Assembly: GCF_900109745.1 (NCBI RefSeq)
Contig: NZ_FOAV01000010.1
Location: 1 to 64,000 of the forward strand
Length of the DNA: 64,000 nucleotides
DNA from: Roseateles sp. YR242
GTDB taxonomy: Bacteria; Pseudomonadota; Gammaproteobacteria; Burkholderiales; Burkholderiaceae_C
Direction: 5' to 3'
Part shown: positions 1-8,937 of the stretch, one piece after another
How positions within the stretch are numbered: position 1 is the stretch's first letter
Layout: each line of letters begins with the position of its first letter
The notes under the pieces: generated by a model
Databases searched by the model: none
The model's input: only the letters and a program-made list of their open reading frames with translations
What the model was told of the DNA's origin: nothing
Made by a program: the position numbers and the translations under genes

Positions 1-340
1 CAAGCTCAAGCGCTACGTTGAGGACGGCCGCTACAGCATCGACAACAACGTCCAGGAGAACGCGATCCGGCCGTTCTGCGTCGGCCGACGCAACTGGCTG
101 TTCGCCGACACCGTGGCCGGGGCCAATGCCAGCGCAAACCTGTACTCGCTGCTGCAAACCTGCCAGGTCAACGGCATCGACGGCTACCGCTACCTGCGCG
201 CACTGTTCGTTGCGCTGCCCAAGGCCCAGACGGCGGACGACTACGCCGCATTGCTGCCCTGGCGCATCGACCTCGCGGCCTGAATCGCTTCTACCCCGAC
301 AACTCGTTGGCGCCAAGGGCGCAGTTCATTGACCGCTTAC
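1..340 (+). mobile_element. Right end of an IS66-family insertion sequence (truncated by window edge)
   Basis: The segment holds the C-terminal part of an IS66 transposase followed by about 57 bases of non-coding DNA ending in CGCTTAC at 334-340. IS66-family elements begin with GTAA, so the reverse complement of this end, GTAAGCGGTCAATGAACTGC, fits the terminal inverted repeat. The host sequence should therefore start at 341. IS66 elements usually duplicate 8 bp of target, which would be 341-348 here, but the left copy lies outside the window. The exact boundary is inferred from the terminal motif and the position of the transposase stop. Confidence 0.75.
2..283 (+). CDS. tnpC: IS66 family transposase (TnpC), C-terminal fragment
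   Basis: The open frame enters from the window edge and ends at the TGA at 281-283, giving 93 residues. It carries the conserved C-terminal core of the IS66 transposase: the DGRYSIDNNVQENAIRP motif, which contains the last catalytic acidic residue (Glu in QENAIRP), then GRRNWLFA, a Tyr-Ser-Leu-Leu-Gln-Thr segment and the terminal LLPWRIDLAA. IS66 elements need TnpA, TnpB and TnpC; only the end of TnpC is inside the window, so whether the element is complete cannot be judged. The visible part has no frameshift or stop. Confidence 0.88.
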   Translation, partial: KLKRYVEDGRYSIDNNVQENAIRPFCVGRRNWLFADTVAGANASANLYSLLQTCQVNGIDGYRYLRALFVALPKAQTADDYAALLPWRIDLAA

Positions 341-1886
341 CGTTCATTGGCTGTCCGAACGGAACTATGAGTTCGAAAGCACCAGCTATGGCCTGTATGA
401 CGCAAACCCAACCACGCTGCAGGTCGACGTGTTTGCTTTATCAGAGGAGGAAGTCTCAACCCAAATCCCTGCCGAGAGCGACGGCTATGGTGGCACGGCC
501 TCGCCACGGGCGTACCTCTGGCACACCTTACAGCGTCATTGGGAAGCGATGAGGCTCATCTGCAGTGCCCTGACGCTTGAACTTGGAGAGGTAGAAGGAA
601 CGCCAAAGCTGGCGACCACCATCGCATCCACCCTGCTTTCAGCCAAGTACTTCCAAGAGGGCCTAGACGATGGAGACAAGGCCTTCACCGACCTCGATGA
701 CATCCTTCTACGCTATATCGACCTTTGCTGTTTCGACAGGCCGACGCGGGGGCGAATCGAGGGCTTCGTCGACCAGGTGCAGCGGGGGCGCGCGCTAGAC
801 ACGCCAATCGCGGGCTGGATTTACAGCGGCTCCCGGCACGCATCACACCCGGAAGCACTTGGCCGGCAGATTGCGGCAATTCTTCTGGCGCTCGACCCAG
901 TCGGGACTGTCCATTTTCCTCAAACGGTAGAGCGGCTCAAAAGGATTCAAGACCTCGACATGCTTCGTGCGGCGGGCCGACTACTCGACTCACTGGTTCG
1001 AGCCTACGAGTCCACGCAACTTCGCGCGACGTTCGAACAGGCCGCGGAACTTCGAGTCGCATGGACCCCCTCTCGCGAGCTGAAACTTCGCCCCCATCAT
1101 TTGAAATCCGGTTTGCAGACTTTGCGTGAATTGGTCGGCACCCGGATTGGCGAGATGTTGGCCGGTCTGGAGGTCTCGAGCGCCGAGTTGGGAGGCTTCG
1201 CTCTTCGCCTGTCTCAGGCGATGTTTGCCACTTTCGGAGGCCGCGCGTCCCACCGTGCCATTCCTGTTCGAGCGGGAGTTGTTGGCGAAGAAGTCGAGCA
1301 GGCCGGGGTTCGGCTGCAGCTAGAGAAGGAGCAGTTCTCCATGCCGCCGCGACACAGGATGTCTGAAGGATACTTAAAGGACCGTGCGACTAACATCGTT
1401 GTCTTGGCTGAGCAGATTGGCTTCCGTGCGCTTCTGGTGAAGCACGCGGTTGAACCCGTGACCGGCCGTGACGATTTGGAACTGCTCAAGGCTTTGATTC
1501 AATCCTGCGAAGACGTCTCCAGCGCCGGTGGAGCACCGGTGATACTTGCGCCGCTTGGCCCCAAGGGGAGCGCCGTGTTCTCCTATCACTGGGGCTGGGG
1601 TGGGCGCCCAAACCTGCCTGAGGACATCAAGCTAGCCGCGAAGGTGCATGAAGAGGGCTCGCTCGGCATGCACGAGGTCAATGGTTACCCAGTACTTCAG
1701 ATTCAAACCCCAGACGCGGAGTTCTTTGTCATCCATGGTGCTTGGATTGGGTCGCTTGTCTTCGAAGGCGACGAAGTGACTGGGGTGTTCACCCCGGAAG
1801 TATTGCCAGGTGCCCCCCAGGAACTCCACCTCAAACTCTCTTGGCGAGCGGAGTTCCAGGAGTCACCTGCACCGCGTCTCCCCTGA
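341..1886 (+). CDS. Protein of unknown function, 5' end probably cut by the IS66 insertion
   Basis: I do not recognise this protein. From the GTG at 429 it has 485 residues, but the same frame is open back through 341 to a TGA at 330-332, which lies inside the IS end. The upstream residues (WLSERNYEFESTSYGLYDAN) look like normal protein sequence. The simplest reading is that the IS inserted into the gene and removed its start; the GTG at 429 may act as a fallback start. No signal peptide, membrane segment or catalytic motif is evident. The N-terminal two thirds look helical and the last third more beta-rich. The region is visibly less GC-rich than the housekeeping genes to the right, in keeping with accessory DNA. 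Confidence 0.6.
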
Positions 1887-2032
1887 AGCGTCAGCGCCAA
1901 CCGCCCCCCTTCCAGCAAGCGGTTCTTGTTCACATGCGACGCCGGAAGACTGCCTCTCGGGCTTACAGAATCGTTGCACTTTTTAGTCTGCATTCGACGG
2001 GGTTCCTAACGCCGTTCGAATATTCGTGGGGA

Positions 2033-2124
2033 TGTCAATTTGAAGGGTCGCCCCACAGGAGGGAATCAACTCCTGCGGGGTCTGGAATCACCTTCTCTGG
2101 GGTCCGGAATCAACTTCTGTTTCC
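2033..2124. repeat. Three 22-bp tandem repeats, probable remnant of an IS21-type terminus
   Basis: The core GAATCA(A/C)CT recurs at 2063, 2085 and 2107, exactly 22 bp apart, and the units at 2059-2080, 2081-2102 and 2103-2124 share further bases, including GGGG in the first two. IS21-family elements carry multiple terminal repeats of about this size with TGATTCC-type cores, and the reverse complement here reads TGATTCC. A TGTCAATTTGAAGG at 2033 could be the extreme tip. No transposase gene is attached, so this would be a solo end. Assignment to IS21 is by pattern only. Confidence 0.45.
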
Positions 2125-2154
2125 GAACCTCACGACAAGTGCCCGCCCTCCCCC

Positions 2155-4029
2155 TCACTCCACAGTCACGCTTTTCGCAAGGTTCCGTGGCTTATCCACA
2201 TCCGTCCCCCTCGCACACGCCGTGTGATACGCCAGCAACTGCAGCGTCACCACATGCAGGATCGGGCTCAGCGCCCCATAGTGCTCCGGCATCCGGATCA
2301 CATGCAACCCAGCTTCGCTCTCAATCCGCGTATCCCCGTCCGCAAACACAAACAGTTCCCCGCCGCGCGCCCGCACTTCCTGCATGTTGCTCTTCAGCTT
2401 CTCCAGCAGCGTGTCATTCGGCGCCACCGTCACCACCGGCATCTGCGCTGTCACCAGCGCCAGCGGGCCGTGCTTCAGTTCACCGGCCGGGTAGGCCTCC
2501 GCGTGGATGTAGCTGATCTCCTTGAGCTTCAGCGCCCCTTCCAGCGCAATCGGGTAATGCAACCCACGCCCCAGGAACAACGCGTTTTCCTTGCGCGCGA
2601 ATTCCTCGCTCCACGCAATGACCTGCGGCTCCAGAGCCAACACCGCCTGCACCGCCACCGGCAGATGCCGCAATGCCTTCAGATGTTCCGCTTCCTGCGC
2701 TTCCGTCAGATGCCCACGCGTCTGCGCCAGTGCCAGCGTCAGCAGGAACAGGCCCACCAATTGCGTCGTGAACGCCTTGGTCGAGGCCACACCAATCTCC
2801 GCGCCAGCCCGTGTAATGAAGGCCATCGCGCATTCACGCACCATCGCGCTCGTCGCCACATTGCAGACGGTCAGCGTGTGCAGCATGCCCAATGAACGCG
2901 CATGCTTCAGCGCGGCCAGCGTGTCCGCTGTCTCACCGCTCTGGCTGATGGTCACCACCAGCGTGCGTGGGTTGGGCACGCTGTCGCGATAGCGGTATTC
3001 GCTGGCAATCTCCACACTGGTGGGGATCTTGGCAATGCTCTCCAGCCAATACTTGGCCGTGGACCCCGCGTAGTAGCTGGTGCCACAGGCCAGGATCAGC
3101 ACGTTGTCGATGTCCTTGAACACGCGGTAGGCGCCATCACCAAACAGCTCCGGCGTGATGTCGACCACTGCGTCCAGCGTATTGGCAATGGCCACCGGCT
3201 GCTCGAAGATTTCCTTCTGCATGTAATGGCGATACGGGCCCAGCTCGGCGGCACCACTGTGTGCATGCACCGTGCGCACCGCACGCTCCACATTCTGGAA
3301 GCGGCCAGTGGCTTCGCCACGCTCGGTGATCCAGTAGCGGCCCAATTGCAGGTCCACCACGTCGCCTTCTTCCAGATAGACGATCTGGTCGGTCACGCCC
3401 GCCAGCGCCATGGCGTCCGAGGCCAGGAAGAACGCGCCCGCATGTTCATCACGGCCCACGCCCAGCACCAGCGGCGAACCTTCACGCGCGCCGATGACGC
3501 GGTGCGGCTCGTCGCGATGGAACACGGCAATGGCGTAGGCGCCCTTGAGGCGGCCCACGGCCTGCTGCACGGCTTCCAGCAAGTCGCCCTGGTAGAGCAG
3601 GTCCACCAGGTGCGCAATGACTTCGGTGTCGGTCTGGCTCAGGAAGACATAACCACGGCCCTTCAGCTCGGCACGCAGTTCGTCATGGTTCTCGATGATG
3701 CCGTTGTGCACCAGCGCCACGCGCCCCGGGCCCTGCGGCGCTTCCACGCCAGGGCCGTAGGAGAAGTGCGGATGCGCGTTGTGCACCGCCGGCACACCGT
3801 GGGTGGCCCAGCGGGTGTGGGCGATGCCAGTGCCGGCCGCCACACCATCCTGCGCAGCCAGGGTCTGCAGTTCCGCCACGCGGGAAGTGCTGCGCGCGCG
3901 GCGCAGTTGACCGTCCTGGTGCACCGCCACGCCGCAGGAGTCATAGCCGCGGTACTCCAGCCGCTTCAGACCTTCGATCAGGATCGGAACAATGTCCTTC
4001 TGGCTGACGGCGCCGACGATGCCACACAT
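2155..4029 (-). CDS. glmS: Glutamine--fructose-6-phosphate aminotransferase (isomerizing)
   Basis: GlmS makes glucosamine-6-phosphate from fructose-6-phosphate and glutamine, the first committed step to UDP-GlcNAc for peptidoglycan and LPS. The 624-residue protein begins MCGIVGAV, so Cys2 becomes the N-terminal nucleophile of the class II glutaminase domain (about residues 1-235), which also has the expected RLEYRGYDS motif. Two SIS sugar-isomerase domains follow (about 300-435 and 475-610), and the C-terminus ends AKSVTVE as in the family. The usual length is about 610, so the gene is complete. It is divergent from the Lrp-type regulator at 4165, with a 135-bp shared upstream region; no ribozyme or riboswitch was recognised there. 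Confidence 0.97.
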   Translation of the reverse strand: MCGIVGAVSQKDIVPILIEGLKRLEYRGYDSCGVAVHQDGQLRRARSTSRVAELQTLAAQDGVAAGTGIAHTRWATHGVPAVHNAHPHFSYGPGVEAPQGPGRVALVHNGIIENHDELRAELKGRGYVFLSQTDTEVIAHLVDLLYQGDLLEAVQQAVGRLKGAYAIAVFHRDEPHRVIGAREGSPLVLGVGRDEHAGAFFLASDAMALAGVTDQIVYLEEGDVVDLQLGRYWITERGEATGRFQNVERAVRTVHAHSGAAELGPYRHYMQKEIFEQPVAIANTLDAVVDITPELFGDGAYRVFKDIDNVLILACGTSYYAGSTAKYWLESIAKIPTSVEIASEYRYRDSVPNPRTLVVTISQSGETADTLAALKHARSLGMLHTLTVCNVATSAMVRECAMAFITRAGAEIGVASTKAFTTQLVGLFLLTLALAQTRGHLTEAQEAEHLKALRHLPVAVQAVLALEPQVIAWSEEFARKENALFLGRGLHYPIALEGALKLKEISYIHAEAYPAGELKHGPLALVTAQMPVVTVAPNDTLLEKLKSNMQEVRARGGELFVFADGDTRIESEAGLHVIRMPEHYGALSPILHVVTLQLLAYHTACARGTDVDKPRNLAKSVTVE

Positions 4030-4164
4030 GGGAAACCTCTCAAATTGCGAATGGTGAGATGCTAGGCAGGAGGCTCAGCAAGAGGCTTTCAAAATGGAGT
4101 CACGAACGAAAGAATCAACCGAGCAGCAATAGATGTGACGTTTTCTTTCATAATCCCATCAACC

Positions 4165-4650
4165 ATGGAAGATTCCATCCAACTCGACGCTATCGACCTC
4201 CGCCTGCTGGATTTGCTTCAGGCGGACGCCTCTCTCTCCAACCAGGCCTTGGCGGAACGCGCGCACGTCTCTCCCGCCACCTGTCTGCGCCGTGTGCGCC
4301 GCCTGGTGGAGTCCGGTGTGATCGAAAAACAGGTGGCCCTGCTGTCTCCCGACAAGCTGGGCAGCGGCCTGAGCGCGCTGGTGGAAATCACCCTGGACCG
4401 GCAGGGTGCGGAGCATCTGGACGCCTTTGAAACGCTGGCGGTAGCGGCCACGGAAGTGCAGCAGTGCTGGCGGGTGGCGCCCGGCCCGGATTTCATCCTG
4501 GTGCTGCAGGTGCCGGACATGCCGGCCTATCACGCGTTGGTGCAGCGGCTGTTCACGCAGCAGGCCAACGTGCGCAACGTCAAGGCCTTCTTCTCGGTGA
4601 AACGCGCGAAGTTTGACCCGCGCGTTCCCCTGCCCCAACCCAGCGCCTGA
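4165..4650 (+). CDS. Lrp/AsnC family transcriptional regulator
   Basis: The protein has an N-terminal helix-turn-helix (about residues 8-60, with SNQALAERAHVSPATCLRRV as the helix-turn-helix core) and a C-terminal RAM-type ligand-binding domain with the aspartate-rich PGPDFILVLQVPDMPAY segment. I chose ATG 4165 (MEDSIQLDAIDL) over an in-frame ATG at 4135, because Lrp proteins normally begin about ten residues before the LDxxDxxxL motif. That gives 161 residues, the usual size. Members sense amino acids and often control a divergent neighbour, but the target here is not known; glmS is the only adjacent candidate. It converges on the rlmI-like gene with a 6-bp gap. Confidence 0.9.
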   Translation: MEDSIQLDAIDLRLLDLLQADASLSNQALAERAHVSPATCLRRVRRLVESGVIEKQVALLSPDKLGSGLSALVEITLDRQGAEHLDAFETLAVAATEVQQCWRVAPGPDFILVLQVPDMPAYHALVQRLFTQQANVRNVKAFFSVKRAKFDPRVPLPQPSA

Positions 4651-4656
4651 GCAGCC

Positions 4657-5838
4657 TCAGCGCTTGAGGATCAACAGCCCCTTCAGGTATTCACCCTCCG
4701 GGAAATAGATGGTCTGCGGATGGTCCGGCGACGCGCCGACGCGGTCCAGGATGAACCCGTCCACATAGGCATCCAGCCCCGCCCCCGCCACGATCTTGTG
4801 GAACAACTCGGGGCCGACACCACCGGAGCAGGAGAAGGTGAACAGCAGGCCACCGGGTTTGAGCAGCTTCAGGCCCAGGCGGTTGATGTCCTTGTAGGCC
4901 CGTGCGGCGCGCTCGGCATGTGCGGCGGTGGGGGCGAACTTGGGGGGGTCCAGAATGATGGCGTCAAAGCTGCGGCCTTGCTTGAGCATGTCCCGCAGAG
5001 TCTGGTTGACGTCGGCATCCATCGCTGTGTGGTGGGCCGGGTCGAAGCCATTGAGCTCCACGTGCGCCGTGGCACGCGCCAGGGCCGGGCCGGAGGAGTC
5101 CACGCTGACCACCTCGGTGGCGCCGCCGGCCAAGGCCGCCACGGAGAAACCGCCCGTGTAGCTGTAGCAGTTCAGCACGCTCTGGCAGCCGTAGTGGCGC
5201 ACCAGGTCGGCAAACTTCTTGCGGTTGTCTCGCTGGTCCAGGTAGTAGCCGGTCTTGTGACCCTCAGCCACGTCCAGGCTCAGCTTCCACTCGTGTTCGG
5301 AGATGACAACGGCGGTGTCGCCCTCGCCACGAAGCCAGCCGGTCACGGGCTCCAGGCCTTCCAGCGTGCGCACGCCGGAGTCGGAACGTTCATAGAGACG
5401 GGTCAGGCCCGTGGCGGCCAGCAGCAGGTCGGCGATGACGTCCTTCCACTTTTCGGTGCCGGCGGAGAGGAACTGCGCGCACAGGGTGCTGCCGTAACGG
5501 TCCACGATCAGGCCCGGCAGGCCGTCGGCCTCACCATGGATCAGGCGCACGGCGTCCGAAGCGATGGGCATGCGGGCCCGCAGCGCGATGGCGGCTTCAA
5601 TCTTGCGCTGGAAGAAGGCTTCATCAACGCGCTCCTGCTCGTCGAAGCTCCACGCCCGCACGCGGATCATGGAGGTGGGGCTGAAGGAAGCCCAGCACAG
5701 GAATTTGCCTTCGGCCGATTCCACACGCACGGTTTCACCGGGGTCGGCCTTGCCCTTGTCGATAGAGCCATGGAAGACCCAGGGATGGCGGCGCAGCAGC
5801 GAGCGGTCCTTGCCCTCGCGGAGACGAATCACTTTCAT
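4657..5838 (-). CDS. rlmI: Class I SAM-dependent rRNA methyltransferase, RlmI family (23S rRNA m5C)
   Basis: RlmI methylates C1962 of 23S rRNA. The 393 residues match the family length (E. coli 396) and arrangement: an N-terminal PUA RNA-binding domain (about 1-80), a central linker domain with LIHGEADGLPGLIVDRY (about 99-124), and a Rossmann methyltransferase domain with SAM motif NCYSYTGGFS (about 223-232), LDPPKFA (296-302) and the catalytic cysteine in FSCSGG (335-340). It lies downstream of hipBA on the same strand, with only 47 bp between the remnant hipA stop and its ATG. The exact target nucleotide is inferred from family membership. Confidence 0.92.
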   Translation of the reverse strand: MKVIRLREGKDRSLLRRHPWVFHGSIDKGKADPGETVRVESAEGKFLCWASFSPTSMIRVRAWSFDEQERVDEAFFQRKIEAAIALRARMPIASDAVRLIHGEADGLPGLIVDRYGSTLCAQFLSAGTEKWKDVIADLLLAATGLTRLYERSDSGVRTLEGLEPVTGWLRGEGDTAVVISEHEWKLSLDVAEGHKTGYYLDQRDNRKKFADLVRHYGCQSVLNCYSYTGGFSVAALAGGATEVVSVDSSGPALARATAHVELNGFDPAHHTAMDADVNQTLRDMLKQGRSFDAIILDPPKFAPTAAHAERAARAYKDINRLGLKLLKPGGLLFTFSCSGGVGPELFHKIVAGAGLDAYVDGFILDRVGASPDHPQTIYFPEGEYLKGLLILKR

Positions 5839-5884
5839 GGGGGCGATTGTCCCCGATGCGGCGTGGGTTGGATGCGGCCCTGCC

Positions 5885-6668
5885 TTATGCGATGCCCGCC
5901 AGCCCCTCTCGCCAGTGCTTCAACTGGGTTCGAAGGCCTTCAAATACAGCGTTTGCGGTACGCTCATCGAAGTCCTTGGGCAGCTTCGCCTCAACGGTGG
6001 TGATGGCGGGTTCGCCCAAGCGCCGCCAGAATCTGCGCGCAAAGCCATTCGTTCTGAACCGAATGCGTCAGGTCCAGGCGCCGGCCGCCCACCAGGCCCA
6101 GGGGCAGCTTGAGGATATGGGTCGTCGGTGTGGCTCCCAGCGGTCGCCGCCACTGTCCGTCGAGGCGCAGCAATGCCGTTTTCTCTTGAGCCCCTGCAAT
6201 AGAGATCCGGAAATCGTCCGCGTCCTGGTCATCGCCAAATCCTGGTGTGGCGACAACGCCTCGGAGATGCTGCTCTATGGCCGCGTCGCTCATCGGCTCA
6301 CTGGCGATCTTGTCGAAACCTACTGGCTGAACATCCGGCGGCAGAAGCTGTACGGCGCCAACGCAGTCCCGCCCTATGGCCTGGAGCAACTCGAATGCAT
6401 CGGTGGAGTTCGTCTTGAAGCGCGCGGCGACACGCCGGCGAATCTGGTCATCGTCCGGCAGCAGGTTGTCGAAGTAGTTGGCAACATATTCACCTGAGAC
6501 CGTACGGTCCTGCGTGATCGCCATGGAGAGAGACAACGGGCGCACACGCGGGGAGTCCAACCACGCTCGCTCATAGGTGAAGCTGTGGCTTCCGGTTCTA
6601 CCGCGATGCCATACGCCAACATGCTCACCGTTCATCCAGACCCAGAGCTCGCGCAGCTTGTCAGCCAT
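5885..6668 (-). pseudogene. hipA: hipA toxin kinase remnant: internal deletion and frameshift
   Basis: The N-terminal part from ATG 6668 reads as HipA: the N-subdomain (about 1-110), the Gly-rich loop SIAGAQEKTALL (156-167, containing the autophosphorylated Ser) and THILKLP with the ATP-binding Lys. The frame then stops at 5991. In the +1 frame from about 6012 down to the TAA at 5885-5887 the sequence reads VEAKLPKDFDERTANAVFEG, which matches the normal HipA C-terminal tail (E. coli has TSLPTDFPENVVTAVE). About 190 residues between the two parts, including the catalytic Asp and metal-binding Asp, are missing and the junction is out of frame. The product cannot be a working kinase. The intact hipB lies 24 bp upstream, and an SD-like GCAGGAG precedes the start. 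Confidence 0.9.
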
Positions 6669-6692
6669 CAATGGCTCCTGCAGAAGGGGGCT

Positions 6693-6974
6693 TCACCACT
6701 GCCCCTTCGGCGTGTTGGTGTCCTGGCTGGCCGCTGCCACGTCTGGTTCGACGCTGGCGTGCAGGTCTCTCACGACCATTTGAGCATTGAGCGCGGTGAG
6801 CACCTGCAGGAGCTGCTCCACGCTGATGACGCCTGGGTTGGCCTCGATATCGGCCACACGTGACTGACCCACACCCAGCCGCTGGGCAAGGGCCGCTTGC
6901 GTCAGCCCATTGGCCTTGCGCATCGACCGCAGATGCTGCTTGAGTTGCGTGACGAGCGTGACCGGGTAGTCCAT
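6693..6974 (-). CDS. hipB: HipB-type antitoxin / XRE-family repressor
   Basis: This is a 93-residue protein with one Cro/CI-type helix-turn-helix (about residues 8-62; TQAALAQRLGVGQSRVADIE is the recognition core) followed by a short tail. In HipBA systems HipB dimerises, binds the operators in front of its own promoter and sequesters HipA. Position, size and the operators at 6985-7083 fit that role. The gene looks intact while hipA is not, so it probably survives as an autorepressor or a repressor of other sites. It could also neutralise HipA proteins encoded elsewhere, which cannot be tested from this window. Confidence 0.9.
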   Translation of the reverse strand: MDYPVTLVTQLKQHLRSMRKANGLTQAALAQRLGVGQSRVADIEANPGVISVEQLLQVLTALNAQMVVRDLHASVEPDVAAASQDTNTPKGQW

Positions 6975-6984
6975 GGCGGTACGT

Positions 6985-7083
6985 TATCGCCTATGGGAGA
7001 TAAATGCAATATATCGCTTTAAGACGATATATGCACAATATCGGTTGTGGGCAATATTTATCAAAAATCGCCCGAAGCCGATA
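6985..7083. promoter_or_regulatory. Four hip-type operators at exact 27-bp spacing upstream of hipB
   Basis: Four copies of an inverted repeat with the form TATCG-N8-CGATA are present: 6985-7002 (TATCG...AGATA), 7012-7029 (TATCG...CGATA, perfect), 7039-7056 (TATCG...CAATA) and 7066-7083 (AATCG...CGATA). Start-to-start distance is 27 bp each time. E. coli HipB uses four TATCC-N8-GGATA operators in the same place, so the half-site length and the 8-bp spacer match with one base changed per half-site. The first operator ends 11 bp before the hipB ATG. The region is AT-rich and should contain the hipB promoter, which HipB would cover. Confidence 0.85.
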
Positions 7084-7126
7084 TTTAGTCCCAGTCACGC
7101 CTCCTCCATGAGGCGTCATCCAGGCT

Positions 7127-8791
7127 TCAACGCGCCGCAGGCCCCAGCGTCCCGAACGCCCACCCAATATTCAGGCTGACCACCGGTGTGCTCTGCTTGG
7201 CGCCGCCCAGCGCCTTCCACTGACCCACCCCCACCTTGACGCGCAGGCGGTCCTTGGGTTGGCTACCTTCCCACTGGGCCCACAGCTCCCCTTGGGTGAC
7301 CGCGCCGCCGCCAACAGCGACACCGCCACCACCGGCCGCGCCCACCAGCGCCTCAGCCCCCACACGGAAGCCACCGGGCAAGCGCGCCGTCTTGGCCCCC
7401 AGGCCGAACATGCCGTAGGAGTACGCCCCCGCCTTGCCGAACGCCGCACTGCCCGCCTGGGCTGCGCCGTACCAAGGGCCGCTGAAGTCCCGTGCCATCC
7501 CGATGCCCAGGCCGGTGACCGATTCGCGGCTGCCGTCCTTGAACTGGAATTCCTTGAACTTGGGCATGCTCAGGTACCAGTCCTGCTCACGCACCGTGCC
7601 GGATTCCAGCGGCGGTGTGTTGAGCACCCGCGAGCCCTTCTCCAGCGGCAGCGCCAGCGAGGCGCGCACCTGCATCGAGTCGTAGTTGCCCCACGGGGCC
7701 TTGAGGTAGCTGGCGTCCAGGCGCAGCGTCGGGCCCCAGGGGGTGATCCAGCGCAGCGTCGGCCCCGCGCGGAACAACCAGCCGTTGCCCGTATCAAGAT
7801 TGCCGCCGCCGCCCAGGCCGGTGGAAATCTGCCCGCCCACGCGCAGGCGTTCGGAGAACACGCCCCAGTCCTGGCCCGCGTTGGCAAAGATCTCCATATA
7901 ACCGTCCGACCCGCCCGAGGCCGCGCCCGAGGCTTCCAGCCCCCACCACGAGCCGCCATTGCCAAAGTACTGGCGCAGATCCGCCCCGGCCTTGCCCTTG
8001 CGGCCCGTCACCGACCGCCCGTCGCGCGTAATGCTGCCGCTGCGCGGCTTCTCCACACCCGCGCTGAGCGCGATTTCGTCGAAGCCCATGCCGGTGCGGT
8101 CCCCCGCGCGGCCGAAGGAGCCGGCATCCGCAGGTGAGAAGCTGAGGAACCGGTCCATGCGGCCGACCATCAGCGTCCAGGTGGTGTCCTTGATGTTGCC
8201 GCTGGGGAAACGCACCTGCGCCAGGCCCACGCCCGCATACCAGTTGCCAAACTCGCCCCGCAGCGACACCTCCGGCCGCAGCATGAACCCGCCGCCGGCA
8301 CGTACCTGCTCAGAGCTGACACCACCGCCAGCGCCCGCATACAAGCCCGCCGCCGCATGCCAGTCCTGCGACAGGCGGAACCGGCGCTGGGCCGTGAACC
8401 CGGCCGTGAACAGGCCCCCATAGTTGCCTTTGGCTGCACCGTAGAAGGCCGGGCCCAGGCCCCAGTCCTCGTTGACTGCCACCATGTAGCTCAAGCCCAG
8501 AAGCGCCGTCTTCTCGCCCGTGGGCATCTTGAGCGGCGTCCAGTTCATCTCGAAGGCGGCCGGGCGGCTGTCCGTGGCGGTCACCGGGGTTTCCGCCGTG
8601 GCGCCACTGCGCGCCGGCAGCTTCACCACCGAAGCCGGCGCCTCACTGACCTGCGCCTGGGCACTCGCCGCCAGCAGCGCCGAGCACAGCAACAACGGCC
8701 GTGCAGGCACCCGCACCTGGCCACCCAGCCCCAGCGTGAAGAACTGGAGCGCCGCGCCGCAGGCGCGCAGTGCCGCAGGCTTGGGAGACAT
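7127..8791 (-). CDS. Outer-membrane beta-barrel-like protein of unknown function
   Basis: The mature region (from about QVSEAPASVV) is about 525 residues of alternating hydrophobic/polar strands rich in Gly, Trp and Tyr, with repeated GLG, GAGGG and GNWYAG segments, and it ends in an aromatic/Arg-rich strand. This suggests a large outer-membrane barrel; I do not recognise the family. A signal peptide (PARPLLLCSALLAASAQAQ) is clear. The start is uncertain: ATG 8791 is used here, ATG 8926 is possible just after xerC, and GTG 8716 would give a compact 20-residue signal peptide. It lies last in the leftward dapF-DUF484-xerC run. Confidence 0.7.
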   Translation of the reverse strand: MSPKPAALRACGAALQFFTLGLGGQVRVPARPLLLCSALLAASAQAQVSEAPASVVKLPARSGATAETPVTATDSRPAAFEMNWTPLKMPTGEKTALLGLSYMVAVNEDWGLGPAFYGAAKGNYGGLFTAGFTAQRRFRLSQDWHAAAGLYAGAGGGVSSEQVRAGGGFMLRPEVSLRGEFGNWYAGVGLAQVRFPSGNIKDTTWTLMVGRMDRFLSFSPADAGSFGRAGDRTGMGFDEIALSAGVEKPRSGSITRDGRSVTGRKGKAGADLRQYFGNGGSWWGLEASGAASGGSDGYMEIFANAGQDWGVFSERLRVGGQISTGLGGGGNLDTGNGWLFRAGPTLRWITPWGPTLRLDASYLKAPWGNYDSMQVRASLALPLEKGSRVLNTPPLESGTVREQDWYLSMPKFKEFQFKDGSRESVTGLGIGMARDFSGPWYGAAQAGSAAFGKAGAYSYGMFGLGAKTARLPGGFRVGAEALVGAAGGGGVAVGGGAVTQGELWAQWEGSQPKDRLRVKVGVGQWKALGGAKQSTPVVSLNIGWAFGTLGPAAR

Positions 8792-8937
8792 CAGCGAAAG
8801 CGCAGACAGCGAAGACAGCGGAGGCATCGGGATCAACGGGGCCGGCGGATTCAGCGGGGACAGCGGAGACGGCGGGGTCAGCCGGGATAGCGAAGACGTC
8901 AGGGACAGCGAGGGCATCGTGGGCATCAGGGATGGGC

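Noticed and set aside
2902-4065. A 387-codon + strand open frame opposite glmS
   Set aside because: It lies wholly opposite glmS, with shadow-type composition.
4030-4164. glmS ribozyme or sRNA-type control region
   Set aside because: No conserved ribozyme core was recognised, and glmS ribozymes are characteristic of Gram-positive bacteria.
5885-6974. Functional hipBA toxin-antitoxin system
   Set aside because: hipA lacks its catalytic centre and is frameshifted, so only the antitoxin side can be active.
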